This document shows, piece by piece, positions 35,891-45,976 of a stretch of 64,000 nt of DNA. Below the pieces are notes generated by a model. It had not been told where the DNA came from. It searched no databases and saw only the letters and a program-made list of their open reading frames with translations. The position numbers were made by a program, and so were the translations under genes. The stretch comes from Bradyrhizobium retamae (lineage in GTDB: Bacteria > Pseudomonadota > Alphaproteobacteria > Rhizobiales > Xanthobacteraceae), in NCBI RefSeq assembly GCF_001440415.1, contig NZ_LLYA01000112.1, positions 453,246-517,245 of the forward strand, given 5' to 3'. Within the stretch, counting starts at the first letter, position 1. Each line of letters starts with the position of its first letter.

Positions 35891-37009
35891 ATGTCTTGGT
35901 CCATGAAAATCGGTTCTATCTCAGGAACAGCCATTCGGATCCACATCACGTTCATCCTCTTCCTCGCCTGGATTTTCGGCACGAGCTACGTTTCCGGCGG
36001 GGCCGAGGCCGCCTGGAGCGGGCTTCTCTTCATGGTGCTTCTGTTCCTCTGCGTGCTGGCGCATGAATTCGGCCACATCCTGACGGCGCGCGGCTTCGGC
36101 ATTCTGACGCCCGATGTCGTTCTGCTTCCGATCGGTGGCGTTGCGCGGCTGGAGCGCATTCCGGAAGAGCCGCGGAAGGAATTTCTCATCGCGATCGCGG
36201 GCCCGCTGGTCAATGTGGCGATTGCGTTCGGTCTTGTCCTGGTCACTAGCGCGACACCGGACGGCGGCTCGCTCGCCACAGTCGAGAGCGCCAAAGTCTC
36301 TATGGTCGACAGGCTCGCATCGGTGAATCTGTTCCTCGCAATCTTCAACCTGATCCCGGCCTTCCCTATGGACGGCGGACGCATCCTGCGCGCGGCCCTC
36401 TCAGCGCGATTCGGCTTCGTGCGCGCCACCGAGATCGCCGCGACGGTTGGTCAGTGGGTCGCATTCGTGCTCGGCTTTATCGGCCTCTTCGGGAGCCCCA
36501 TGCTGGTCTTTATCGCGATCTTCGTCTATCTGGCAGCCTCCGCAGAGGCTCATATGGTCGCCCTCCGCTCCTTGTCGCAAGGCGTGCCGGTCGGCGCCGC
36601 CACGATGACGCAATTCGCGGCGCTCACGCCGGAATCGCGCATCGACGAGGCGATCGAGCTCCTGCTGCGCACCAGCCAGAGCGAGTTCCCGATCGTGGAT
36701 CACGTGCAGCGGCCGGTCGGCATTCTATCGCGCGCCGACCTCATCCGAGTTCTGAAGGAGTCCGGCCCGGAGGCCCACGTCAAGCAAGCGACATTGTCGC
36801 CGTTGCCGACGTGCGACCGCCGTTGCACGCTGGAAGACGCGCTCAAGCTCCTTCAGGAAAAGGGCGCGCCCGCAGTCGGCGTACTCGATGCTGCGGGCCG
36901 GCTGGTTGGGCTCGTGAGCTCCGAAACGCTTGGCGAAATGCTGATGATAGCTGGCGCGATGCCGCCTGGATACCGCCTGGGCGGTGGCCACCGGCGCGCG
37001 GCAGCCTGA
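35891..37009 (+). CDS. Site-2-type (M50) membrane metalloprotease with CBS domains
   Basis: A 372-residue membrane protein. The zinc motif HEFGH is at 58-62 and the third ligand in FNLIPAFPMDGGR (Asp161), both in membrane segments. About five hydrophobic helices span 20-220, followed by two CBS-type repeats (about 240-355: SEFPIVDHVQRPVGILSRAD and GAPAVGVLDAAGRLVGLVSS). This is the bacterial S2P/SpoIVFB-like class with CBS ligand-binding domains, which cleaves membrane-bound substrates such as anti-sigma factors. All catalytic residues are present. The substrate is unknown. It lies 188 bases after the lipid kinase on the same strand. Confidence 0.9.
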   Translation: MSWSMKIGSISGTAIRIHITFILFLAWIFGTSYVSGGAEAAWSGLLFMVLLFLCVLAHEFGHILTARGFGILTPDVVLLPIGGVARLERIPEEPRKEFLIAIAGPLVNVAIAFGLVLVTSATPDGGSLATVESAKVSMVDRLASVNLFLAIFNLIPAFPMDGGRILRAALSARFGFVRATEIAATVGQWVAFVLGFIGLFGSPMLVFIAIFVYLAASAEAHMVALRSLSQGVPVGAATMTQFAALTPESRIDEAIELLLRTSQSEFPIVDHVQRPVGILSRADLIRVLKESGPEAHVKQATLSPLPTCDRRCTLEDALKLLQEKGAPAVGVLDAAGRLVGLVSSETLGEMLMIAGAMPPGYRLGGGHRRAAA

Positions 37010-37193
37010 AAGGGGTACTTGCCGCAGGATTTGGGTGCTGATTGCCTGCTGCCGAGACCAGGAGGAATCAATGGCCTGAGCGGCGATTACGTTCCGGGAG
37101 GCGTCTCGGCATCTCCCCAGCTGCAGCGAACCCGCGGCTGGCCATTCCCTAACCCTCTGCAGTCGAAGCGCAATTTAATAGAGGACACTTTCG

Positions 37194-37901
37194 ATGTGCC
37201 GCTGGATCGCTTACCGGGGGGAGACTACCGCGTTCGAGCCTCACGTGACTAGCCGGAGCACTCACTTGTAGCCCAAAGCCTCCGCGCTCTCGAATCCACC
37301 GCCTGGACCAACGGCGATGGATTTGACTTGGGCTGGTGCGGCAACCATCCAGAACCCGGCTTGTAACGGCAAACCCGGCCTGCCTGGTCGGACGAGAACC
37401 TCCGTTACCGGTGCCGGCATCTGCACTCGCACGTATTTTTCGCTCACGTGCATGCAGCGACTGGCACTGCGGTAACCCGACAGAACTGCCACCCGTTCGT
37501 GTGTGTTTTCTTGGCAATGATGGGGGGCCGGATTGGATAAGTATCCAGTCGAAGCCACATGGCGTGTCCTGCAATGCCTCTGCGAATTCGTAAACGAGGA
37601 CGGAGATCGGGAGCAGCTGCGCTTTACCGCCGCAGCTTCCAATGGCCGCGTAACGCTATGCCTTCGGCTCGCCGAGCACGACAGCGCGAATACTTTGTAT
37701 TTTCGTGAGAACGGCGAACAGCTGATCGTGGTTTCGGAGTCTTTCGACAAAGAGCCGGACTGGACTGAGGTGCCGCTGAATCATGCACTGGCGCCCCTGT
37801 CTCCAAACCTGCGGAGATCGTTCCTCTCATGCGGTCCAACTCAGTGGAAAATAAAACAGGAACACATGCGTTTGCAGAGGGTTATCGCGCGCGGCGAATA
37901 G
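37194..37901 (+). pseudogene. Class-II glutamine amidotransferase (YafJ-like) relic
   Basis: From ATG 37194 the frame reads MCRWIAYRGETTAFE, with the catalytic N-terminal Cys2. After a frameshift it continues HSLVAQSLRALESTAWTNGD and GFDLGWCGNHPEPGL, followed by a TAG and scrambled DNA. From about 37533 a new frame gives the C-terminal part: ATWRVLQCLCEFVNEDGDR, EQLRFTAAASNGRVTLCL, TLYFRENGEQLIVVSESFD, DWTEVPLNHAL. An intact homologue has about 260-280 residues. Part of the middle, two frames and one stop separate the ends. The catalytic Cys survives but the protein cannot be made whole. Confidence 0.68.
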
Positions 37902-37917
37902 CAGCGAGCTCAAAGAC

Positions 37918-39136
37918 ATGCGCGGGATTTGTGGTGAGGTGCGGACCAGTGGCGAGGTTTCCTTGTGGGAACTCACGAGAGCAACCCTGTCGATGCACTC
38001 CCGCGGTCCGGATGCCGTGGGCTTTTTTGTCCGAGGCAATTTGGCGTTCGGCCACCGCCGCCTCAGAATCCTGGATCTCGCGCCCGCATCCCAGCAACCG
38101 ATGATCGACAATGAGCTAGGTCTTTGGCTCGTCTTCAAATGCTGTATCTACAATTTTCGCGAACTGAAATCGGAGATCGGTGCCAAAGGCTATCGTTTCT
38201 TCTCGGAGGGTGACACCGAGGTCATCCTAAAGTCTTACCATACCTGGGGCCCTAACTGCGTTCGCAAGTTTAAAGGAATGTTCGCTTTTGCAGTTTGGGA
38301 ACGAGACAGCGGACGAGTTGTACTCGCGCGGGATCGTCTGGGCATCAAGCCGCTCTACTACACGGAGGGCGGCGCTATTGAAGCGATGTCAAAGCCGATT
38401 GTCAGCCACGACTCCGTAGCGTTCTTCTTGCTTTCTGCCGAGGTCGCCCAGCGCGTGAAAGTTGTCCAAACCGGCCAGGGCGCAGATGAGGTGTCCGGAG
38501 GCTATAGTTGGTCTCCGTCGTTCCTCGCCGCCGACGATGCGACCGAGCAGTATCAAGGGGCCTATTTCGATTGGAGTCATGTCGATCTAGCCAGACTGAT
38601 GTCGCCCGAGTTTGTTCGAAAGATTTCAGCCTCGGGTTTGTCGAGGATTTCTTTGCACAGACCCTCGGCGTCAACGGCGGTCGACAAGGCCCTGCAAATT
38701 GATACTGAAATCATGTTGGTCGACGATCCCGTCAAGCGGGTCGACAGTATGACCATGGCCCATGGCCTGGAAGCTCGCGTGCCGTTCCTAGATCACGAGG
38801 TGGTCGAGCTGGCGGCTCGCATCCCGGCGAATCTCAAGGTCAGGGGCGACGGCAAGTACATTCTGAGGGAGGCGGCGAGAAAGTTCGTACCGGCAGAAGT
38901 TATCGACCGCTCCAAGGGATATTTGCCGGTTCCCTCGCTCCGATACCTGCGCGGACCTTCCTGTCCGGCGTCAAGGAAATCCTGAGGTCCAAGCGCGCAA
39001 GGAAACGCGCACTCTATCGTACTGAGTTTATCGAGCACATGCTGAAGAATCCCGAAGCTGAGATGAGTCCAAAGGGACATTCCCGATTGTGGCAAGCGGC
39101 CCTTCTCGAGACATGGCTGCAGGCTCATGCAATTTG
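37918..39136 (+). pseudogene. N-acetylglutaminylglutamine amidotransferase, inactivated three ways
   Basis: The protein starts MRGICGEVRTSGEVSLWEL where the family has MCGICGE, so the catalytic Cys2 has become Arg (CGC). The glutaminase domain follows (FGHRRLRILDLAPASQQPM, FFSEGDTEVILKSYHTWGP, RDRLGIKPLYYTE). The sequence then jumps to EAMSKPIVSHDSVAFFLLS and VVQTGQGADEVSGGY of the synthetase domain, so about 180 internal residues are deleted in frame. After RYLRG another frameshift is needed to reach LSGVKEILRSKRARKR and the proper end LWQAALLETWLQAHAI at 39136. Intact homologues have about 590 residues and make the osmoprotectant NAGGN. It overlaps the ligase gene that follows by ten bases. 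Confidence 0.82.
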
Positions 39137-40353
39137 ACCCCAAGATCATGAAGATGTTGCGTTTGGGCCTGAGCCGCGACAACAGTCACATCATAATCCG
39201 CTCGGCCGCTGGCCAGGAGGATACTTCTGAATACTCCTTCGGAATCGAGGAGGAGTATTTCCTGGCCGATGCGACAAGCCTGAACGTTGCTATCCAGACA
39301 CCCAACGAGTTGTTCGAAGCCGCAAGTTGGTCCACCGGCGGGCAAGCGATGCGGGAAATGCTGCAGGCCCAACTTGAGGTCGCGACAAACATTCACCTGG
39401 ACATAAGAGACGCGCGGGAAGAACTGAAATTCCTCCGCCGCGAAGTTGCTGCGGTGGCCGCTCAATACGGGCTCGCCATCATGGCATGCGGCACGCATCC
39501 GACCGCGATCTGGCGGCAATCCGTTCCGAGCCCAAAACCACGCTATGAGGAGATGATCGAGGACCTTCGGACCATCGGCCACCGCAACATGCTTTGTGGA
39601 ATGCATGTGCACGTCCAGCTTCCGGATCCCGAGAACCGCTTCGCCGTCATGCAAGCCATGATACCGCACATCCCCCTGCTCATCGCCCTCTCAACCTCCT
39701 CACCCTTCTGGAATTCGAAGGAGACCGGATTGAAGGGTTATCGGCTTGCCGCCTACGACGAACTGCCGCGGACCGGTCTTCCCGAGGTCTTCGAGAGCAA
39801 ACGGGAATACGACGCGTACGTTGCGGCGTTGAAGGACTCCGGGGTGATTCCGGACGAAAGCTACATCTGGTGGGCAATGCGACCGTCGTCGCGCCACCCT
39901 ACCCTGGAGCTGCGCGCTCCCGATGTCTGCACATCCATCGATGACGCGCTCGCTGTCGCCTCCCTGTACCGCTCGCTGGTACGACACCTCCATGAAAGGC
40001 CGGCTCTCTCGCACCTGGTCACCAGCGTTGATCGGGCGATCGCAGTTGAGAATAAATGGCGCGCCCAACGCTATGGAACGGACTGCATTTTTGCCTCGAA
40101 GGATGGCCCCATACCGATCAAGGATGCGCTGTCCTCGCTGATCCAACGAGTATCGGAAGATGCCTCAGCACTTGGCTGCTCCAGCGAAGTCGAGCATTGC
40201 CGGCTCATTGTGGAGCGCGGAAGTTCGGCGGATTGTCAGCTTTCGACTTATCGGGAATCGGGGGAAGACATATCGGCCGTTCTGAAGTGGATCGCTTCCG
40301 CGACAGGCTCGGAGCAAGCATTGCGAAGCCGCCGCTTTGGCATCGAGCCGTAA
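39127..40353 (+). CDS. Carboxylate-amine ligase (YbdK/GCS2-type)
   Basis: A 408-residue soluble enzyme of the glutamate-cysteine ligase 2 family. Typical motifs are FGIEEEYFLADATSLN (about 39-54), the Mg/ATP-binding LQAQLEVATNIHLDI, GTHPTAIWRQSV, NMLCGMHVHVQLPDPENR and RPSSRHPTLELRAPDVC. It should form a gamma-glutamyl or other amide bond with ATP. The substrate is unknown in this subgroup. It begins inside the end of the dead amidotransferase gene, which suggests an original operon for a dipeptide osmoprotectant. It is intact and full length although its partner is broken. Confidence 0.86.
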   Translation: MQFDPKIMKMLRLGLSRDNSHIIIRSAAGQEDTSEYSFGIEEEYFLADATSLNVAIQTPNELFEAASWSTGGQAMREMLQAQLEVATNIHLDIRDAREELKFLRREVAAVAAQYGLAIMACGTHPTAIWRQSVPSPKPRYEEMIEDLRTIGHRNMLCGMHVHVQLPDPENRFAVMQAMIPHIPLLIALSTSSPFWNSKETGLKGYRLAAYDELPRTGLPEVFESKREYDAYVAALKDSGVIPDESYIWWAMRPSSRHPTLELRAPDVCTSIDDALAVASLYRSLVRHLHERPALSHLVTSVDRAIAVENKWRAQRYGTDCIFASKDGPIPIKDALSSLIQRVSEDASALGCSSEVEHCRLIVERGSSADCQLSTYRESGEDISAVLKWIASATGSEQALRSRRFGIEP

Positions 40354-40860
40354 TCTGATTTTCGCCACTGTTTGGCAAGTCAGTGGATGATTGAGGTTTC
40401 GTATCGGAGATCCCGCACTCTTGAAACGAGAATAACGCGAAAGGCGATATCTATTTCAGCAGCCATGCTGCTCGACAGGACCAGCTTTTGCCGCAGCGCG
40501 GCTCCCACTCCATCTCGGCACACGCCGCCGGGTAGCTCCTGCTCACCTGACGAAACTTGCGGAAAAAGGAGTCTCCGAACGAATCCCCATCTTGCGTGGG
40601 ACGAAAACGCCGCCCCTAGGCCGGGGGTCAGCCTAAGCGGCGGCGTTCCAACGCCGATGGTACGTCCGCATCGGCCGTGCGCCACAAACCACCAACTTGG
40701 TTGTTGGTTCCATTGCCCAGATGGCCGAATCACCACGTATGAAGCCAGAACGGAGCGGCGGAACGAGCCGCAGTCCACTTTGTTCTTGCCATCGAACGGG
40801 ACCAACGTGTTCTGCCCACGGGCCGGCAATTGCAGGCGCCTCACCTGAACGCCGAGCAAA
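40354..40860. other. About 500 bases with a G+C-rich hairpin, no gene
   Basis: An imperfect hairpin with a perfect 9-bp outer stem, AACGCCGCC / GGCGGCGTT, spans 40606-40647 with an inner GGC/GCC pair. It could end transcription of the ligase gene 250 bases upstream, but no T run follows. Confidence 0.4.
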
Positions 40861-41354
40861 TCACTTACGCTTCTCTGGAGGTCGCCAAGCCCGTTGCAGC
40901 CTCAGTCTGGATTGTAGACAGCGGGCCAATACGGGCGATGGGTGTGATCCATTTTGCCGGTTCGCATAACTATTATACGTCTGCGGGATGGAGCATCAGT
41001 CTTGCACTCGCCGACCCGGTACGATCGCGTGCTTCAGCGTTCCCTCGAGAATCTCGGTCCGATTGCTCACATCATTGCGCCAAATAGCGCGCACTGGATG
41101 TTCGTCAAGCAGTGGCAGGAGCATTGCCATCCTCTACTGAGGCCCGTGGCGCGCTTGGCCGGCGTGGTCGCGCCGAATGGAAAGGCACCGGTTTATCTGC
41201 GCGCCACTATCACGATGAAGCGCAAGGACGCTTCTGTGGCAGCCAGGCGCCTGTCGATTTCGATTCGCGCTTCGTGATTTTCAGCCGCGGCCAGTGGTAC
41301 GCCGAGCATGCAACTGAACGCCTGGTCTCATCGCTGGACTGGCTGCTGAAGTAG
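40861..41354 (+). pseudogene. DUF4336 (metallo-beta-lactamase-like) relic
   Basis: Fragments in several frames match DUF4336: KPVAASVWIVDSGPIRAMG, then PVRITIIRLRDG, VLHSPTRYDRVLQRSLENLG, PIAHIIAPNSAHWMFVKQWQ. Further on the ending VDFDSRFVIFSRGQWYAEH and ERLVSSLDWLL is found, with the middle part, including most metal ligands, missing or scrambled. The DUF4336 family has a metallo-beta-lactamase-like fold and unknown substrate. At least two frameshifts and an internal deletion make it dead. Confidence 0.6.
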
Positions 41355-41610
41355 GATTGCCTTCCCCCGACCACGGGACGCAGCTGCAAACCTACGGCGA
41401 GGCATCTTTTGAGCTCCAGGTCGGAGAGCTTGCCTATCTCAAGCAGTTCCTCGCGCGCCAGGACTTCCGCCTGGCCAATTGGAACTTTCGACGTCACGCA
41501 AACATTGATCGATCAGGACAGGCACTTTTCAAGTGGCACACAGGAGAAGTTTTGGCGAAACGAGCGAAGAAGATAAAATCAACTGCGCGTCGCACCAGCC
41601 GACCGTAGAA

Positions 41611-42106
41611 GAAATTGAGCGATCTCTTCCACGAGGCGCTCAAGGACATCTACTTTATACTGAGAATAAGATCATTAAGACATTGCCAAAGATGGCGAAG
41701 ACGGCGCAGTCCAAGGAGCTGACGGCAGCTTTCAACAAGCACCTCGGTGAGACTCAGGGTCAGGTCAAACGGCTCGACCGGGCTTTCGCATCTTTGGCAA
41801 GCCAGCTCGTGGAAAGCCGTGCGAGGGGATCAATGGCATCGCCGATGAGGGCGCTGAAATCAGAAGGAGTTTCGCGGGATACCCGCGCTGGACGCCGGTC
41901 TTGTCGCTGCCGCACAAGCGGTCGAGCAATACGAAATCTCCCGTTATGGCACCCTTCGCACCTGGCTGAACAACTCGGGATGTCAGACCGCAAATCTGCT
42001 TCAGGAGACGCTGGAAGAGGAGGAAGCAACCGATCAGGCGCTAACCGAGCTTGCGACTTCAGTAATCAACCTGGAAGCCGAGCAAGAGGAAGAAGAGGAC
42101 GCCTGA
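41611..42106 (+). pseudogene. DUF892 (YciE-like) gene with several frameshifts
   Basis: Frame changes join LFHEALKDIYF, LLYTENKIIKTLPKMAKTAQ with KELTAAFNKHLGETQGQVKR, GINGIADEGAEI, LVAAAQAVEQYEISRYGTLR and LLQETLEEEEATDQALTELA with the acidic end EAEQEEEEDA at TGA 42104-42106. An intact homologue has about 165-170 residues with a Lys/Ala-rich N-terminus; traces of that (AKRAKKIKSTARR) are present before 41611. At least three frameshifts are needed, so it is dead. The intact paralogue at 17182-17691 belongs to a different subgroup. Confidence 0.75.
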
Positions 42107-42207
42107 AGGCAAGGCGGCACAGCGCAATCGCAGCAAGGCGCGGTCAGGACATTCATAAACTGCGTAAGGCCACATGACCTGGTGACCTCACCCCAAAAAA
42201 TGCTCGA

Positions 42208-42232
42208 GGAACAAACGCGTTCATTTGATGTT
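42208..42232 (+). promoter_or_regulatory. Candidate EcfG-type promoter for the alcohol dehydrogenase operon
   Basis: GGAAC at 42208-42212, 16 bases, TGTT at 42229-42232, 42 bases before ATG 42274; one mismatch. Confidence 0.5.
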
Positions 42233-42273
42233 CAAGAGGCACAGACGCCGAAGCTTGTAACGCGGAGGCCGCG

Positions 42274-43470
42274 ATGAAGGCACTTGTTTGGCAGGGCACC
42301 ACGGACATTCGCTGCGAGAGCGTGCCCGATCCAGCGATCGAGCACGAGCGGGACGCGATTATCAAGGTGACTAGCTGCGCAATCTGTGGCTCGGACCTGC
42401 ATCTCTACGACCACTTCATGCCCGGTATGAAGGCCGGAGATGTCATGGGCCACGAGAGCATGGGCGAGGTCGTGGAGGTTGGAGCCGCGGCAAGGAAATC
42501 GCTTAAGGTGGGCGACCGCGTCGTCATACCGTTCACCATCATCTGTGGCGAATGTGAGCAATGCAGGCGGGGAAACTTCTCCGTTTGCGAAACAACGAAC
42601 CGCAACAAGCACCTTGCCGATAAGGCGTTCGGGCACACGACCGCTGGCCTGTTTGGCTATACACACCTGACCGGCGGCTATGCCGGCGGACAGGCGGAAT
42701 ATCTGCGGGTCCCGTTTGCCGATACCACCCACATCAAGGTCCCGGAGGGCGTTCCGGACGAAAAGCTACTGTTCCTGTCCGACATCTTTCCGACCGGCTG
42801 GCAGGCTGCGGTTCAGTGCGACATCCAGCCCACAGACACTGTGGCGATCTGGGGTTGTGGCCCTGTCGGCCAAATGACGGTCAGAAGCGCTGTGTTGCTC
42901 GGCGCCGAGCGGGTTATCGCGATCGATCGCCTGCCGGAGCGTCTTTCGATGGCCAAGGCGGGAGGAGCCATCACGATCAACTTCGAAGAGGAAAGCGTGG
43001 TGGAGCGATTGAACGAACTGACCGGCGGCAAGGGTCCGGAAAAGTGCATCGATGCCGTAGGCCTGGAGGCTCATGCAACCGGTTCGGTGGATTCGATATA
43101 CGACCGTGCCAAGCAAGCCATGATGCTGGAAACCGATCGCCCGCATGTGCTTCGCGAGATGATGTATGTCTGCCGTCCTGCCGGCGTCCTCTCAATACCT
43201 GGCGTTTATGGCGGCCTGCTGGACAAGATTCCGCTGGGCGCCGTCATGAACAAGGGTTTGACCATCCGGACCGGTCAGACACACGTAAACCGTTGGACTG
43301 ACGACCTGCTCAATCGGGTACTCGAAAATCAAATAGACCCGTCCTTCGTCATCACCCATACCGAGCCACTTGGAAGCGGGCCTGAGATGTACAAGACCTT
43401 CCGGGATAAGCAGGATGGCTGCATCAAGGTGGTGTTGAAGCCCGCAATGAACGGAGCGCTCCATGGATGA
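42274..43470 (+). CDS. Zinc-dependent alcohol/formaldehyde dehydrogenase-like protein
   Basis: A 398-residue medium-chain dehydrogenase. The catalytic zinc ligands are Cys38 ([11 protein letters not shown]) and His60-Glu61 (GHES). The structural zinc is bound by Cys91, 94, 97 and 105 ([15 protein letters not shown]). The NAD(P) Rossmann motif [11 protein letters not shown] is at 192-202. The long insert with [20 protein letters not shown], the [11 protein letters not shown] segment and a large C-terminal region are typical of the glutathione-independent formaldehyde dehydrogenase / threonine dehydrogenase-like class. GGAGG precedes ATG 42274. Its last eight bases overlap the next gene. The substrate is unknown; stress-regulated aldehyde or alcohol turnover is inferred. 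Confidence 0.88.
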   Translation: MKALVWQGTTDIRCESVPDPAIEHERDAIIKVTSCAICGSDLHLYDHFMPGMKAGDVMGHESMGEVVEVGAAARKSLKVGDRVVIPFTIICGECEQCRRGNFSVCETTNRNKHLADKAFGHTTAGLFGYTHLTGGYAGGQAEYLRVPFADTTHIKVPEGVPDEKLLFLSDIFPTGWQAAVQCDIQPTDTVAIWGCGPVGQMTVRSAVLLGAERVIAIDRLPERLSMAKAGGAITINFEEESVVERLNELTGGKGPEKCIDAVGLEAHATGSVDSIYDRAKQAMMLETDRPHVLREMMYVCRPAGVLSIPGVYGGLLDKIPLGAVMNKGLTIRTGQTHVNRWTDDLLNRVLENQIDPSFVITHTEPLGSGPEMYKTFRDKQDGCIKVVLKPAMNGALHG

Positions 43471-44002
43471 TGTGGTTCGTAGAACCGCCCTGCCCGGGCG
43501 CTCGCAATCGCCGCACGACAAACTCGCGAGGGGCCTCGGCTACTTCTCGATTGCTCTTGGAGTCGCCGAGATGGTCGCGCCGAAGGCTATTTGCAAGGCT
43601 GCCGGCGTAGAAGGGATTGAGAACGTGGTTCGCGGCTACGGTGCGCGCGAGATCGCAACCGGCGCCGCCATTTTGACCAGCCACAATCCGGAACCTTGGA
43701 TTTGGACCCGAGTGGCTGGCGATCTCGCTGACATCGCCACCATCGCGACGGGTCTTAGGCAGGACAACAATAGCAAGGGCAGAAGCGCGCTTACACTCGC
43801 CGCTCTCGCCGCGGTGACAATCGTCGACTTGGCCTGCGCCAACGGCTTGAATTCGGAAAAGGCTAGCCGGAAGACTGCTGCAAGAGATTACAGCGGCCGC
43901 AGCGGCTTTCCGCAGGGTCTGCAAGCCGCGAGAGGAGCAGCTCGAGATTTCAAGGTTCCGGATGACATGAGGACGCCGGAATTGCTGCGTCCATGGACGT
44001 AA
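43463..44002 (+). CDS. Small membrane protein coupled to the alcohol dehydrogenase
   Basis: A 179-residue protein with two or three moderately hydrophobic helices. The N-terminal domain reads [20 protein letters not shown], then [39 protein letters not shown] and [20 protein letters not shown]. This plan is seen at the N-terminus of cyclase/dehydrase (SRPBCC) fusion proteins in related bacteria, but the SRPBCC domain is absent here, so only the membrane part exists. It starts eight bases before the end of the dehydrogenase gene and must be co-transcribed. Function unknown. Confidence 0.65.
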   Translation: MDDVVRRTALPGRSQSPHDKLARGLGYFSIALGVAEMVAPKAICKAAGVEGIENVVRGYGAREIATGAAILTSHNPEPWIWTRVAGDLADIATIATGLRQDNNSKGRSALTLAALAAVTIVDLACANGLNSEKASRKTAARDYSGRSGFPQGLQAARGAARDFKVPDDMRTPELLRPWT

Positions 44003-45107
44003 CAGGCGGCTAAGCAAGTACAGGTGGTTGAGGAAAGCCCGGCAGCACTGCGGCTGGCAGATGCCGTGAGCAGCTGGCGAGCCAAGGACCACCTTCTCGC
44101 CGTTTCGAATTCCTCTCGATCCGACCTCCTCTGGTCGTCAATATCGAAACGAATGCAGGAGATAACTGCGCCGCCGAAGTCCGTGCGTCACCAGACATAG
44201 ATAATTCAGTTCGCACCCACGTGAGGAATTGCCACACAAACATCGCCACGCAAGCCGTGATCGCCAGAACCACCGCCGTTGTAAATGGTGCTCCGCTTCC
44301 GCCTCCCTTTTTGGCCTGCTCAAAGTCGTTGCATGGAGTGCAGCTCCGAGCCATGACCAGGCAAATCATTGCCCCTGAGCCGGCCCCCCAGGGTCGGAAA
44401 TGGTCCGATGACATCGCGCAATCAAAGCCGGCAGCCTCCGACGCCTGCACTCAGAAGGCGGAAACTGCTCATGCGATGCATGAAAGCCTATTGCGGGCAT
44501 CTCATCCTCCGGCGCACTGAACCAATCAGATGCGACGGTGGTTCCAAAATTCTACCGACCGAAGCAGATCAGGCGTTCCCAATAAGGCGCCGTTAGGAGA
44601 TTGAAGTGGCTCCTGGCGGCGCTCCTCAAATCACCTGCCATAGGTTCGCTGAGAATTACTCAGCCGCTTGGCGCCGGTGTCGGAGAGGCAGGCGTCCAAT
44701 AGGTGCGTGGATCGACCTGACCCAGCAAGCCCTCATCGTCCGTGAGCGCTTTGATCTTCGCATGGGTGAACTGACCCTTGCGTCTACCGATGGCCCGTTC
44801 GCCCAACGTCCTTGCTTGCTTTCCGAACCGTCCAAATGACCTGATGCTACGAAGCCGAGCGAACGGCCCTTTGCAACGGCCCGCACTTCCGGACCGGTGA
44901 AGATATGGCACATCAGTTTCACTTGCTCGGGTCAATCGTCGCGATTGCCGGATCAGCGCCTTGCCTTCCTCTGATGTCCCTCGATGTCAATAACTCGCTG
45001 ATGCCGCATCGCTCAACTGGTCGCCATCTGAAATCAGAGCCAGACTCGCACCGAGACACCTTAATCAGGCAAGAGCCAAGGCCGTACCGCAGACGATATG
45101 GGGTGCG
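44003..45107. other. About 1.1 kb with no well-supported gene
   Basis: The best frame is on the minus strand, starting at 44354, with ARSCTPCNDFEQAKKG and a membrane-like TTAVVLAITACVAMFVWQFL, but it lacks a ribosome site. Minus-strand traces at 44660-44935 (RKGQFTHAKIKALTDDEGLL) look coding but start and frame cannot be fixed. Confidence 0.35.
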
Positions 45108-45395
45108 CTATCGCAAGAAGGGAACGGCGATCATCGAGAGGGCAATCAGTATCGTTATCCCGACGATCCACCAGCCCTGCCCCAAACCCCGCCCAACCGG
45201 CGATGAAGAAGAAACTGGCCTACCCGCTTCCTGACGATATGCTGCCGCAACCTGCGCTCGCGTAGGGGGTGCACCCCCCGCTTCATCATCGGTTCCTAAC
45301 GGCGCAGCTGCAGGGTCAGACCAGGGTATTTTGTCACCGGCCTGCCCAGAGTCGATTTTGGACCTTAATTGATCAACGTTACGTACATCGCTCAT
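45108..45395 (-). CDS. Small C-terminally anchored membrane protein
   Basis: Ninety-five residues. The soluble N-terminus MSDVRNVDQLRSKIDSGQAG, DKIPWSDPAAAPLGTDDEA is followed by a C-terminal membrane helix GWWIVGITILIALSMIAVPF. The motif D-x-R-N-x-D-x-L-R-x-K-I-D-x-G and the AAPLGTDDEA segment are familiar from small proteins of Bradyrhizobium. The function is unknown; a tail-anchored inner-membrane location with the N-terminus in the cytosol is inferred. Another small stress gene lies upstream on the same strand. Confidence 0.65.
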   Translation of the reverse strand: MSDVRNVDQLRSKIDSGQAGDKIPWSDPAAAPLGTDDEAGGAPPTRAQVAAAYRQEAGRPVSSSSPVGRGLGQGWWIVGITILIALSMIAVPFLR

Positions 45396-45512
45396 CTGGG
45401 TCTCACGTCAGATCAATTGACTGCAGCCCCTGGCGCGGCAGATCGCTCGCCAAGCTTGGCAATCAATCAGGCTTCGATTCACGCCCACCAACCGTCGAGT
45501 TTGTAATTTGCT

Positions 45513-45764
45513 CTACCCGCTTTTCGGGAAAACGGATGGCAACATCCCGACTTGCCTTTCAGCGGCTACAATTCCGGCGTTAGCCAAGGCAATCTTGTGC
45601 CGCACACCCCGTCTCCACGCATCAAGGATCTCTGCCGCGACAAGTTCCTCAGCATTAACAACACGTCCCGCAAGACCCCCCTTCTCCAGATAAGGCATCG
45701 CTATATCCAGAGCCTCGTAGAGAAGAGGGGCATCGTTACCTTTCGGCCAGTCTAAACCGTACAT
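45513..45764 (-). CDS. Small conserved helical protein
   Basis: Eighty-three residues: YEALDIAMPYLEKGGLAGRV, VNAEELVAAEILDAWRRGVR, HKIALANAGIVAAERQVG. The pattern A-L-D-x-A-M-x-Y-L, A-x-x-I-L-x-A-W-x-x-G-V-R-H-(K/R)-I-x-L-A-N-x-x-I-V-A-(V/A)-E is a recognisable small alphaproteobacterial family of unknown function. A perfect EcfG-type promoter is 32 bases upstream, so it should be part of the general stress regulon. Confidence 0.7.
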   Translation of the reverse strand: MYGLDWPKGNDAPLLYEALDIAMPYLEKGGLAGRVVNAEELVAAEILDAWRRGVRHKIALANAGIVAAERQVGMLPSVFPKSG

Positions 45765-45795
45765 TGATCGCCCGCGAGTTCATTGGGTTTTTAGC

Positions 45796-45820
45796 AACGG
45801 TGAATCAAAATGATCGTTCC
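45796..45820 (-). promoter_or_regulatory. EcfG-type promoter for the 45513-45764 gene
   Basis: On the minus strand GGAAC (45820-45816), 16 bases, CGTT (45799-45796): perfect consensus, 32 bases before the ATG at 45764. Confidence 0.7.
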
Positions 45821-45976
45821 TAATGCAAGGCGGCTTCATCGGCGTCACCTCATCCTCAGCTAATCCGAAAGGATGGCCAATGATGAAGAAATCTGAAGCC
45901 ACGCGTGCCTAGCCTCGGCTGAAACCTACTCTTCACGGCGAAAGCCATCGGCACGAACGCATCGACGCGGCGATGA

